This document shows, in pieces, positions 25,021 to 37,150 of a DNA stretch of 54,532 bases. A program made the translations under genes and the position numbers. The notes under the pieces are model-generated. The model was not told the origin of the DNA. It worked only from the letters and a program-made list of their open reading frames with translations, and did not search any database. The stretch is from Saccoglossus kowalevskii (Eukaryota > Hemichordata > Enteropneusta > Harrimaniidae): assembly GCF_000003605.2 (NCBI RefSeq), contig NW_003144790.1:1-54532 (forward strand), given 5' to 3'. The stretch's first letter is position 1, and each line of letters begins with the position of its first letter.

Positions 25021-27383
25021 CGTCAGCATCAGATGTAGCGATATATTTACTGTTTCTTAGCAACGGCCGTATAATGCTTTTAATTGGTTGATGGTCTCTG
25101 ATTAGCGCAATTTTACTGGTTGTTTTTACAGTCGGTTGTTACTATTTCTATGCGGGGCATACTTCTACGTATGACCGGCTACATTTTGTTTTTAATGGGC
25201 AACTGAACCCGATACTGCATTGACAAAGTATATTGAAAGAGCATTTCACTGTTTATGTTTCTATGTCTGATTTGAGTAAACGCTTTTTCAAAATACAATT
25301 TCCCCGTGACACAGCAAGTTTTGCATATGAATTTGCCTTGGAAACAACGATCATTTGTTACAACCTCAAATAAATACCTCGATGTTTTAAATAATTAACA
25401 TGAATACGAGTGTGTGTGCGAGATTTATTTATTTTAAAAACGGGATTAATACCATCAAATAGTCATAAATCTCTATGACTTGTTGAAATAAATGAATTTG
25501 TACCAGATTGACCAATTTGTTCGTGGCATACGTGACACACGGGCTATTATTACCGTCTCATAAAAGCAGTATAGAGAGTGGTGCGTCTACTGTAGCACTC
25601 CAAATCGGAAATAACTCATAAATAATAGAATCACGCAGGAAATTGAGATTAAATGCGGCTGTAAATGGGATGTGTCAGTGGAATAAGTACAAGAAAAAGA
25701 GGAGAAACACTCAAGTCATTGGTAAATAAAAGAGTAACACTACCGTTCCGAACATGAATGCATTGCACGTGGGGAAGTCTAAAAAGATGAACCTTGAGTA
25801 AATTAATTGTGGGCAGGTATTATATAATCGCCCATGCATATAATTATATTAACACATTAAAGCATATACATGGCGTTAAAAGTACTTAAATTATATATAT
25901 TTTAATTTTTCACTAGAGACGTTCTTTTTATTTGTTTTCATACTATTACTTATTTTGCCGATTATCGTAGTTACCCATGTTGTAGTACATCCTAATCTAT
26001 GTATATCACTGTGGTTAACATATTTTAATTCAGTTACAACCAATAAACAATTACACCTACACTTATTTTGCAAAAATGAAAGGATGTTATCCATTTATCA
26101 ACCAAGCACAGATGGTCCTGTGACCCTAGGACTTTACAATGCCTTGTGTACAAATCGTGCATCGCTGAGTAACATGTTGATGTAAAATTGCAAATACCCA
26201 ACAAAGGAAACTAGACACGCTGTCTTATCGTCACAGGTGGTGCGTGTATCGTGCATGTTTTAATATTCCTTATTTGGGAATGGCTGCCGAAATCACGTTG
26301 AGAGTACCGCGAGACTAATTAAAATTGATAGTGGCAACATTGTTGTTTATTTCTATGACGAAGCGTGCTTGATATCATAGACACAACCTTTACAGCACAT
26401 GTATATTGACTACATACGGGGGAAGGCATTAAGAGTTTGAATTAAACTTTTGTTTTTTGGACAACATTGTCAAGTTCGTGACGCCATTAAACCAACGAGG
26501 TAAACATCGAAATGGATGACAAGATAATTTGATTATAGTTTCTTCTCCTTACAAGTAATTACTTCCTCTGTCGGTTCATTCAGTGGAGGAGGCTTTAGCC
26601 ACTATAAAAATGTGTACACATTAGGGAAGCTAAATGGGCACCTTGTTTACACGATTCTGCTCTTAAGGACGCAGTACACTCTAGACAGTTAAACAGAGAA
26701 ATACTAAGCCAAGTAAATCATGCATTCCATCAATTAATTTTTCAATTAACTAATTCAAATCGCTATGAGCTCATATATGTTATGAACCTCAAACTAATGT
26801 TTGTATATTAATCAAATACTCGTAATTACCTTATCATTATAATTTATGTTTTTCAGATAAATTACTTCATGGATATGTACAATTTAGTAGATCTACATTC
26901 AATATGAGATGACGTGTTTTATATCAAGTGCTTTCTACAATCTTATGAATCGCAAGTCTAGCACATAGCGAAGTATTTGGAATTTGTATTGGTGGTAGCT
27001 GTCTGTTATACTCTATATTAAACTCATACTTACATACAAAGACATGAATCATGGCGAACGTACCACGCGTTTCGCGACACTAATAATTTAAATTTCACGA
27101 CGTTGTTAAACAACTAGATCGCCAACCCAGTGAGATATGAGCACTTGAAATTGGCCTGGCATGAAGTTTTTGGTTTTGTTTGTGGTGGCGATGTGTGTGT
27201 GTATGGGGGGGGGTGATTTGCGAAGTTGTACTATGTTACTTTGTCATAAGAGTAATTATCGAACCAATTCTTACTCAAAAGTGAGTCAGTCGGTATGTAA
27301 AGCTAATTTCCTAATAAAAATAAAAATAAATATAAATAATGTACGTAGTATATAGAAGGTATCTCATGAGTAACCATACACTA

Positions 27384-27465
27384 TCAGATTTATTAAGCTT
27401 ATCTAGTAATTTTCATTTGTTCCGAACCTTCCACGATAACTACTACACAAGTCTAATAAATCTGA
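27384..27465. repeat. 12-bp inverted repeat
   Basis: TCAGATTTATTA (27384-27395) and TAATAAATCTGA (27454-27465) are reverse complements with a 58-bp spacer. ATCAGATTTATTA also occurs near 23366. It may be a tiny transposon remnant or chance. Confidence 0.4.
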
Positions 27466-28018
27466 CATTATAGGATATTTTACATAGTATAGACATTTCT
27501 AGAAAATTATTACAGTGAACAGCCATGATATATAGAATAAACAATATTATATAGTACTCTACTATAAAATGTAATAATATGACCGTATATTAATGAATCA
27601 GTAGTAAAACAAATACGAGCCATTGTCCACTACCTGAATGTCTCGTATTGTACAAAAACGTGCTGGTACTTGCATTGTATAATCAGTGACACGCTGTATT
27701 GATCACTTTCGTTGTGAATAATATTATCGTTTTAGGCTCAGTACACATGAATGCGATACAGTAAATGTACCATTTATATAGTAAGGTAATTAAAAGTTTA
27801 CGATTAATGACATCACCATAATTTTAAACATTTTATTATCAACTTGTTTACCTCCATTTTATAACTATCACTTTCACTATAAACTGAAATATCTGACGAA
27901 AATGCTTCCTTATAAGTGATGTGTGTTTATTTTTTTTTATTTCAAAATATCGTAGGGTAAAAGTAATTTTATGATTTATGATTTATTTCACCAATAATAA
28001 TAACAATTCTAGTAATCT

Positions 28019-28060
<42 letters not shown>
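28019..28060. repeat. (TAA)n microsatellite
   Basis: About 14 uninterrupted TAA units. Confidence 0.95.
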
Positions 28061-29483
28061 TTCTTGGTGTGGACCACAGAGGTAGTTCATCCGAACTAAT
28101 CTAGTCTGTGGCCCAATCCTAACCAATATACATATATACAATATACATAATAATACAACGCTTTCAGTGTATCGCAGACAGTCGGGAAATTCAAGACGAC
28201 TACCACGGCAAATGTATTTGTATACCTTAATATCATACTATGTATATTGTATTAATTAAATAATTAGTTAATTTCTTAGCATTTCTCGCGTGTTCATTCG
28301 TAGTCGATTATTTAATCCAACAGACCATTTCAAGCGCCCTGGGAAATCTCTGATTACTACCATTTCCCCGTGAATAACGAATGATAAAATAAAGTGACGC
28401 ATAATAACATCATTGAGGTTCAAGAATTGTTGCAAATTTCAAAACTTGTATTGGGCTTTCCATACGTTAATTGTTCATGATAAAATCAAGTATATCAATA
28501 ATTATTGTTATATCATTTGGCATTAGACGATCAATACATATATACTGGTAATTGGACGAATTTGAACTGGAGTGTCATTTGAGTTACACCCATGCGAGTA
28601 AGCTACTGTGTTCGTCACGTTCACATTACACATTTTCTCCTTTCAATTTGAGAATACTATTGTAAATAAGTGCAATATAATCACTGAATATTAACTTGTC
28701 ATACCTTTAATTCAATGTGATTTTTATTTCTATTATCGACTGTACACAAATTGAATACAATGCTATAAAATGTACTCCTCGGAAGTGTTGATTAGGACCA
28801 TGAACTCTGTCGTCGGTGAAAAGATGATTAACTGCAAGTTTGCTACATAAATCCAATAATGTTCTAATTATTAATTCACAATATAAATTATACACGTTAA
28901 TCAAATGGAGAATTTTTTATTGAAATTGCAAGTCACCTGACCTTCATATCGGGGGCCTTAATTTAAATAAGCCTCATTTCGATGGGCTGCATTATGAGCA
29001 CTTGAAGGAGATTGATGAACCTCATTAAAGTCAATAAATTGTGTACGATATAGTGCGGTTTCTAACCTAACACATGTATAACACGTTTTGTGAGATTATT
29101 CTTATTTTCTAATTTTTATTTGAGTTGTATTTGTGATACATCTTTCTTCCACACTCGTCTCTGTTCACAAATGACGATGACTCATCATCATACTTTTTAG
29201 TAGAGATACAAATTAACATATTCCTTTGTAATAAATGTATTAGTTATTGACAAATTAAAACATACAGAACTATAGGTGCGTTGGGGTCAATGTTTAGTTT
29301 TTCAATATTGTAAGCAATATAACTTTAACATTAATCATTTTACATAATGACCTACATCATAAATCGACAACTGTTTTTCTCACAGCGATTGCCTCCCGCG
29401 TGTACAAAATACGTAAATATTTTGAATTATTCTTCTTAAATTATTAAATAAATAACTAAAGCCAGTCATATAGTTTATATTCA

Positions 29484-29511
29484 AAATCATAATCATAATC
29501 ATAATCATAAT
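29484..29511. repeat. (AATCAT)n microsatellite
   Basis: Four to five hexamer units, slightly degenerate at the right end. Confidence 0.85.
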
Positions 29512-31565
29512 ATAATACGGAATAAATCCCGGCAACGGCATTACATATGTTGCATGTTTTTTAACCAATGAGGGCGATCTTCACACATACTTATGAATGG
29601 AAAGGTAAACCTTGAATGACTACGAGAGGTGGGGGAGGGAGTGCTCATGATATATTGTATATTTTTTCAGTGATATGATTGTAGAATGTCAAACATCGTG
29701 ATATTTCTCTTCAAAGTGACAATAACTTTCTATCTTTCATCACCGATTTTTATTTTTAATAAATCATTCCTGTGTCAATTAGTAACGATCATTGCCAAAA
29801 TGTTGACGCTGACATAATATCATATATGTTATATACCGACGTCCGCGTGGCTGCATCCGGTTCTCTAGATAGGGGCCATATATTGAATTCTTTTTCTTGT
29901 CAAGCGCATTTCAGGGGTTGCCGTAACAGATAACAACCTGATGGAGGGTTCTTAGCGAAATTTCAAATAAGCCTCTCTTCCATGGCCTCTCACTGAAAAT
30001 TCTATGGTTCCTATCGCGAACCGATTTCAAGGAATTGGAAACTACTCGACTCTTAGTTTTCACATTTCACGTGACATTAACTTTGTGTATGAACACTTTG
30101 CCTATAGAATTGCGTCTGAACAATATTTGGGAAGAATAGATGATCTTTATGTGTTATATTCAAAATCACAGCTAAAAAATAATAGATAAATTTGTGTTAT
30201 TACAATATTCAGGGAAACGTTGTCTTCTCTTCAAATGGTAGACGTATCTGTGACAAACCCCAACATCAGCTTGAAATGTAAAGTGATAAAACAGAAAGAC
30301 ATGCATCTAATCAATGCCTACCTAGTATTGAGGTCCAAACTCACTATAACAATTGGCGTAAACCATGACGTGAATATGTGAAGGAGTTTACAGTCGGAAA
30401 GCACAACTTATTATTAAACATTATGAGGTTTATGTAACATGCGGTTAATCATTTTTTCACCGACGCAGAGTATATTGTATAGCATTGTATTTAGTATGAG
30501 TACTGTTGATAACAGAATTAACAAAATTAATAGCTTGACGTGTTAATATTCAGTGACTATTACATTGCACTTGTATCTTCAATTGTATCCTCAAATTGAA
30601 TGGGAAACGTGACAAACACAGTAGCGTCCTGACATGGGAATAACTCAAATGGCACTCCATTTTTGCAAACTCGTCTACTTTTGCCTGCCAAGTGATATAA
30701 CGATAATTATTGATACACTTGACTATATCTTGCAAAATAAACGCATATAAAGCCCTACGATCCAATACTTTTAATTATCATGCAAAATGTGTTCCTTGCT
30801 GATTTCGTATCTATATATACAAAAAGACGTTCAAAAACAAATGACTGTTGTGATCATGAAGAATTTGATAAGAAACAATTAAAAATACAAACTTCCCGGT
30901 ACTTACAAATTATCATATGTTTCAAAACAAGAAGATTCAGAACGTTTTCTTTTCTATCTTCTTTGGTGGAAAGAAAATGACAGCTATGAGACCAAGTATA
31001 TGATATTATCACTGACACAATTAAAAAATAATAACCACGTATTGTTGAAGATGAGGATGTCTATGAAAATTCAGATGCTCATTTGTATAATTTTACTATA
31101 ATATTGATAGGTTCTACTGCTTTTAAGCTACCTTTGAGAAAACGAGAGTTATGTGATTACAGTATCTGTACAGACATTGAATACCCTTAGATCAAATTAT
31201 TATTCAAACATTATTATTATTCATGAAATACTAGATGTTTTCGTACCCTAATATAGTTTTCTTTCTTTGAAAATTATGATACATTTGGAAATATTATAAT
31301 TCTTGTAGTAGGAGAGTTGTTACAGTTACAGGCGAAAGAACTATAATCACGCATTTTAAATACTAGTATAATAGCATGATACCGAATTTGCCGATCTTCC
31401 GATGAAGATCTATTGAATGAATTCTGGCGATATAAACAACTTGTATGTGCTGTGAAATGCCCTCAATATCGAGTATGAAACAGGCTGTGAAGTAGACGAC
31501 AAAAGTCCGCTTTGCCTGGCGTCATTTCGCCTCTAGGGGGCCAGTCAATGACGTCATCAGTAAAC

Positions 31566-31845
31566 ACTTGCTGTTTGTGTAGATAAAGTTTATAATAATA
31601 GTCTGCAGTTATTATTTGCATAATAATTACTAATGAAAAAGTGGTTAATATTACTAAGAATTAATGAAACCAAAAATATCGTAAATTGGAACTGTCTTCT
31701 GAATCTATCCATGAAAATCAATTATAATTGTTCAATGACTAATTCAATGCCTAATTATTTGATGTATCAAATACTAATCCAATTGCCAGGGTTGTTTTGA
31801 GCTACGATCCGCAACGGAACAGGTGACGATTCTACAACGCCCAGC
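31566..31845 (+). repeat. Leading fragment (segment A) of the 7-kb tandem array
   Basis: About 280 bp starting ACTTGCTGTTTGTGTAGATA and ending at the GGTGACGATTCTACA region. It recurs at about 33010-33288 and 40025-40300. Here it directly abuts the start of unit 1 instead of the long segment that follows it in units 1 and 2. It is therefore best explained as the truncated end of an earlier unit with its segment C deleted. Confidence 0.8.
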
Positions 31846-33638
31846 ACCACCAATAAACCAATGAACATTGTCATGTGATTTACGACCAACCTCCACAAAA
31901 ATTATGAGTAGGCTTCTACCTTAACATCGGAAAATCAACCTTTTTTGACACTAAACAAATTTTTTTCAGTTAATGTGGGGTAGTATCTAGAATTATATAA
32001 CAAAATCCCGAGATAACAATACCACGTCTAACCTATGACATTCTAAGCACCACGTTTTAAACGAATTTAATCTGCCATATTTTTAGCTTTTATTCAGTTG
32101 TTCATAGTGATAGTATAACCAGCAATTTGTGTGAACCTATATTCGTTGAGCTGGATAGAGCTAGATTGTCAGCGTACAGAAGAAAGAAGTGTTCAATATA
32201 CACAATGTGGAGACCTGTAGTTTCTAGTTCCAATTGTTTACCTCATCGATGAGTAAGGAGGAAAGTAGTGAAGACAAAACGGTTAGGCTGACAAGATTTT
32301 TTGCAAGTACCCCCCCCCGGGCTATTATGAGTATGCATGCTACGTTTAACCTCTGACCTTCCTCCAGAATCTTTTTCAGCGTCTCTGATTTGATTATCGT
32401 TTTCAGCAGCAAAATTACAAAATTACGAATTGTTGAACAGTCGCACCTTGTTTCTGTGCAATTTTACAGACATATTCAAATGGTATTACTATAACAGATT
32501 AAACTCTCAACAGATTAATAATATCGCTGTATGTTTTCCTACACAGTTGTTTAATATTCACAATAAACTACATATCCACCACAGGTCAATCCATTTGAAG
32601 AAATTCCAACTTATAAAAAAAGGAATCATGATCACATTGGAAGATGGTCGGAATGATATTGAAATATAGGTACAAACCATACAAGCACGAAAAGACCACT
32701 GTTCACTACACAAGTTACTATAGTTAACTGTTTTGTTTTTGTGTATCATAGGATTAGTTACGCAAATGTCTTGAAACTTTGTCCCTACATACTCTATGTT
32801 TAGTTGAATGTCTAAACCATAGTTTGGAATTAATCTTTATGTATTATTGTCTAATATGCATACCAATTAACATGCTTTGTTTATTAAACAGTTTACTCAA
32901 ATAGGTTGAAACTTTCTACATGTTCGCTAATAGAATATAGAAAAAGTAGAGTATAGAAAAAGAATTAATAAAAAATTTTAACATACTATGCATATTAATT
33001 AGCCAATTGACATACTTGCTGTTTGTGTAGATAAAGTTTATAATAATAGTTTGCAGTTATTATTTGCATAATAATTACCAATGAAAAAAGTGGGTTTATA
33101 TTACTAAGAATTAATGAACAAAAAACATATTTCAATGGAACTGTCTTCTGAATCTATCCATGAAAATCAATTATAATTTTTCAATGACTAATTCAATGCC
33201 TAATTATTTGATGTATCAAATACTAATCCAAATGCCAGGGCTGTTTTGAGCTACGATCGCAACGGAACAGGTGACGATTCTACACCCCACCCACCAACCA
33301 AAACGCCCACCCCCACCCACCACCACCGCCACCTCCATCTAAATCATCATTCCAGCTTCGGTTGAACATAAACAAAAGATGACGATATATATTGTTATGG
33401 CCAAATTAAAATGTACTGCTTTATTTATTGTACTTAGTCATTGTCACTGAAATTATATCTTAGGTTATATAGCCCTATCTTATATTTCACATTGATGTGC
33501 TATTTGTCAGCTGACGGTATAGTGCCACCTATAGTTCGAGTTGCATTTAATACTTTGTTGTGGAGGCAGCAGTTAACGAACACACATATGCAATTTACTG
33601 GCGACAGCTGGCGGAATTATTGACTTTCTAATACTTTT

Positions 33639-33749
33639 ATGCCGAATCGTGTTCAAAGAACATCGGAACTTCTGAATTACGATTGTGCATGGGAAGATTT
33701 ACAAATACGACATGAATCATTTGATTGCGTTTTGAGAGATAATTCGTGA
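33639..33749 (+). CDS. Conserved 36-codon ORF of unknown function, unit 1
   Basis: ATG to TGA encodes 36 residues beginning MPNRVQRTSELLNYD and including CAWEDLQIRHESF and CVLRDNS. An in-frame TGA lies 18 nt upstream. The copy in unit 2 (40624-40734) appears identical base for base, in a stretch where the flanks also match closely. There is no signal peptide or known motif. It could be a remnant of a longer protein, a short exon or a chance ORF kept by recent duplication. Confidence 0.2.
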   Translation: MPNRVQRTSELLNYDCAWEDLQIRHESFDCVLRDNS

Positions 33750-34334
33750 ATTTGAGTTGGGCATGTAATGTTTATGTACCCATGATGCAATAACATGTGC
33801 TTTGAAATTCTTACTTAATACTTTATTGTGATAATTGCACGTAATTTTTGCTCATGATATTTCACAGATGCCCAATGATTTCCTAAGTGATTATTTGATG
33901 TTAGTGACAGGTTTCTTGCTCATATTGTTGCTGCATTACGTCAGTTGTTTCGCCACTAGATGGCGCTGTCAATCTACAACTCATTGCATTGTCGATTTAT
34001 AATGCCATAATGTGTTAGTGTTGAGATGAGACATGATATTTATTGTTTCTTGTATTTATTTGATATTTCGGCATATGCTATCAGAAGTGCTTATTTTCTG
34101 TGTAATTACTTTCTGGGCCAGTAGTAACAGTAATAAAGATCAATCAATAAATGTAAAAAATTAAAATATAGAGATCAAACATGTTAGAATAGGTCATTAC
34201 AGTTCATTCATCGTCGTTATAAGAGTATTATCATGCATATTCCGAAAATAGAAGGGGATTACAGCAAATTATAAACCGAGCTGCAAGCGATTTTCTAGAC
34301 ACATCGAATTTATTTCTCGTCTGGAGTCTAAGGG

Positions 34335-34340
34335 GTGAGT
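34335..34340 (+). other. Candidate splice donor of a 5' non-coding exon, unit 1
   Basis: AAGGG/GTGAGTATG is a strong donor about 1.4 kb upstream of the signal-peptide exon. It is conserved at 41449-41454 in unit 2. Pyrimidine-rich acceptors directly before the ATG exon (CAG ending at 35702 and 42315) would receive it. Confidence 0.35.
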
Positions 34341-34363
34341 ATGACTACAATGGCATACATTTC

Positions 34364-34446
34364 TATGTGTATGCACATTTATGCTATGCGTATTTATGCT
34401 AAGTGTATGCACATTTGTGATATGTGTGTGCACATTTATGCGATGT
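34364..34446. repeat. Degenerate ~21-bp minisatellite
   Basis: Variants of TATGTGTATGCACATTTATGC repeat about four times. The corresponding place in unit 2 (about 41477-41520) keeps only about two, so copy number changed after duplication. Confidence 0.7.
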
Positions 34447-34753
34447 GAAATATTATGAAGGCATCACAAAATCAAATGTCCCCTAGTTGCCGATAATTCT
34501 TTATAGATTATAGACAATTATATAGTTATACTGTTGATGTATTTAACCATTATACTTCCATCTTCTCATATATATTCAAGCTGATCAAATATTTATAAAT
34601 TGAGTTATCCCAAGTTGATTGATACCCCAGGTTCTACAGAAAGTAATTTAACTGATCTAGTTGCATGTTGAGATGTATATACCGGCAAACGTGACGACAC
34701 CATGGGCAATGAAGTATACAACTTTTAATCTTCCAATCCTGAATTTGTTGCAT

Positions 34754-34841
34754 CTGAATCTATATCTGAAAATTAAGCCATGTCAGCATTCAGCAGTCTG
34801 AATCTATATCTGACAATGAAAGCATGTCATCGTCAAGCAAT
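34754..34841. repeat. 44-bp direct duplication
   Basis: CTGAATCTATATCTGAMAAT-type sequence at 34754-34797 is repeated at 34798-34841 with some changes. Unit 2 has only a truncated counterpart near 41590-41610. One frame reads SESISDNESMSSSS, resembling acidic Ser-rich coding sequence, but stops interrupt it. Confidence 0.6.
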
Positions 34842-35183
34842 ACAAATGTTTGTTTTTTTGTCCAAGTTTCCATGAGAATTTTGAATAATTCCCCCTACCA
34901 TGATTATAACCTGTAGTTGAGCCTAATCAAGTCAAACTCCGACTGAGTAGAAGGTGCATTAATTCAGCTTGCAAGCAATGTTGTAAGCATTTCAAAATTT
35001 ATCTTCTCGTTCATAAGCTGAGTATGGTTATGAGAGTAAACTTGGATATTGTACATATATTTTTAATAGCCTGGTTAAAATTACTTGACTCCTCCAGTAA
35101 CTTGTATTCGTTTAACTGTCATGTCGCAGTCCGGACAGTATATGTTTTAATTAAATGTCGGGGAAGAAAGCTATATTATCAAC

Positions 35184-35249
35184 ATGAAGTATAGTCAGTT
35201 GGGAACAGTGACAGAAATATTTGGCTTAGTTTGCAGCTGTTTCGTTTGA
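35184..35249 (+). pseudogene. Truncated counterpart of the signal-peptide ORF at 41887
   Basis: The frame starts MKYSQLGTVTEIFGLVCSC, as in unit 2, but reaches TGA after 21 codons. Downstream sequence (AACATATACGCCAAGGAATT) still matches the unit 2 ORF but is out of frame. Confidence 0.25.
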
Positions 35250-35718
35250 CGTGAATATATATATTTTGGAAATAACTGCTCGTTGAACATATACGCCAAG
35301 GAATTCCCTTTGCTAATAGCAAATTGTAATTTATAAAAAAATTACAATTAGAGATTCATTTCATGAATATTTTGAAAGTCTTTTTTTCTATAAAATGTTT
35401 ATATCCTGCATTATTTGCTTACTGTCTCTGGGTTGTATAAGTGACATATTACTTCATTCTATATCAATAACTCTCAGTAAATCCAATACAAATTTAGCAT
35501 ACAATGCATAGTTCAACTCTGATATGTTCAGTTGAAAGAAACCTCCAATTAAGTCACTCAGCTGCTGAATGCATACATTTATTATAGCTTCGCTATTTGT
35601 GCACATAGTTGGCATAAAAATAAATACACCTCATTAGTTGATGGAGGATGCGATATTAATGTACAATGTAATTATATTATTTACTTTCTTTCGTCATAAC
35701 AGACCGCAATCTGTGAAG

Positions 35719-36853
35719 ATGTGGAAGATTCAAGTAATACTGCTGGCTGTCATTTTAGTGCATCGACCAACGCCATGTATGTCATTTCAGAGTTAGTTAC
35801 ATACCTAGTATTATATTTTTTTGGCAAAACATTGTATATGTCGCTCAGATTTTGTACTATTCGTCTGTGATTTGAGAGGTGCGTTGTTGTCAACATTTTA
35901 TTTGTATTTAATGACTGAATTTAAAATTTGAACAGAATAACCACAATATATAGTGTGCAACTTTAAATTGTGTTAACTGTGCATGAGTGAAGAGTTCTGA
36001 TTAACGCTGTGTTTTATATAGAAACCAGTGTTGAGGGGCTGATGATAGATGACACTAATTTATGAGGAGTATTCATTACAAAAGATAAGGGGGGGGGCAA
36101 GGGTTATTTTCGTTCAACGTAATTGCAATATTTTTTCGTTCGTACAACGTAAATTGAAAAAATAAATTCCGTAATTCTGTAATCACAGGCTAGACGTACA
36201 ACGTAATCAATCAAACATTTTTTTCGTACACTGTAAAAATGTGTCATTTTTCTCGGTACGTACAAGAATTTACATCCAAATAAAAAATCGTAAAGAATAA
36301 TCCAGGGAAATTACATTTTAGAAACTATAAAACGACTAGATGACACAATTCACTGCAAAATTGAATGTCAAGACGTAAAAGGCCCTCTAACCGGATGAAG
36401 AGCATTACGAGGGTAATATGCGCATGCGTCTATACACGCGGCGCAGCAATGGCGGAGAATTTGAGTCGGAGAGCTCCTCGGACCATTCAATGTTCCATTT
36501 TTTATCACTGTAAACTGTAAAAACGTCTTTTTTTTCTTTGTAAATTGTAAAAAGCCCTGTTTACTTCCCGTAAAACTGTATCAGCTACCCCCCTTGCCCA
36601 CCCTCGATAAAGGATGCGTCAAGTGACCATGACTTACGGTTAAATTCACATTCACAATGAACATTTGACATGGTTCTACGATTCGTTGGTATTACAGTCA
36701 TTTGATTAGAAAGCATTTTTTTTATAGTATCGCTCTGAACCACCTGAAGAAAATGAATCACCCGGTGCATTTGAGTCCGATATTATATTGACCCCGGAAC
36801 AAGCAGATGCAATAGAAGAAGAAATTGCAAACCAGAATATTAGAGGAGGATAA
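35719..36853 (+). pseudogene. Frameshifted copy of the small secreted acidic protein gene, unit 1
   Basis: Exon 1 (35719-35776) encodes the same start, MWKIQVILLAVILV. It has lost one G relative to unit 2 (GTGGCATC became GTGCATC at about 35760) and another base next to the donor (CCAT/GTATGT against CCAGG/GTATGT). Joined to exon 2 (36728-36853) the frame shifts and stops after a few codons. Exon 2 on its own keeps the full 41-codon frame, with a first codon Tyr instead of Leu. A 3' exon with acceptor TTTTGCAG (exon from 37023) and AATAAA at 37145-37150 looks non-coding. Either this copy is dead or the assembly has small errors; the intact exon 2 makes recent inactivation or error more likely than long decay. 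Confidence 0.6.
36089..36605. mobile_element. MITE-like element with G-rich inverted ends
   Basis: The left end GGGGGGGCAAGGG (36091-36103) is matched in inverse by CCCCCCTTGCCCACCCT (36588-36604), about 500 bp apart. Inside, short motifs related to CGTACAACGTAA and ACTGTAAA recur. It sits in intron 1 of the secreted-protein gene. The right part is present in unit 2 (43325 to about 43555), so it inserted before the duplication; the left part in unit 2 is hidden by the N gap. No transposase frame is seen. Target-site duplications are not clear. Confidence 0.4.
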
Positions 36854-37144
36854 CAATGACATCATGTGTAATGTAATGATTATTCATGCAAACAACTTAT
36901 TAAACACGGTGGTTGGTGTCGGTTATGAATTGTAAATTCCAACGCATATCAGGTGATGTATATGTAGGAATATAATATACATATGAATATTGTATTATTT
37001 AATCTTATATTCTGTTTTGCAGGACATTATGAGGTCTAAATGAAGTCAACAATCAAGAGTTGAAGGCATGGTGGAGGGATACTTTATTTTGAATACATAG
37101 ATTAGATTAGCCTGGCACTGTTCAGTGTCTTCTCATGTGAATAC

Positions 37145-37150
37145 AATAAA
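37145..37150 (+). terminator. Poly(A) signal, unit 1 copy
   Basis: AATAAA lies about 120 bp into the 3' exon beginning at 37023. The equivalent in unit 2 is at 44079-44084. Confidence 0.45.

Larger units (their letters stand above)
17200..31565. other. Long gene-poor stretch
   Basis: About 14 kb of AT-rich DNA without a coding region I can defend. Open frames are all below about 120 codons, have no motif, and often overlap on both strands. Contents worth noting: TATA-like boxes at 17704 and 25013, a 20-bp palindrome at 18757, a G+C-richer patch with GA repeats near 20085-20180, an inverted repeat at 27384-27465 and microsatellites at 28019 and 29484. The patch at 20085-20180 could be a non-coding first exon, but nothing proves it. 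Confidence 0.5.

Noticed and set aside
27161-27355. ORF with a hydrophobic start (MKFLVLFVVAMCVCMGGG)
   Set aside because: It resembles a signal peptide but runs through a GTGTGT/GGGG simple stretch, and the remainder has no motif or conserved copy. I could not support it as a gene.
28019-29511. CRISPR-like spacing of simple repeats
   Set aside because: These are plain microsatellites without spacers, in a eukaryotic context.
32430-32669. 79-codon ORF repeated at 39479-39718 with one residue changed
   Set aside because: It starts at TTG, not ATG, has no motif, and is conserved only because the whole 7-kb unit is duplicated. The GT following its stop in unit 1 is GC in unit 2.
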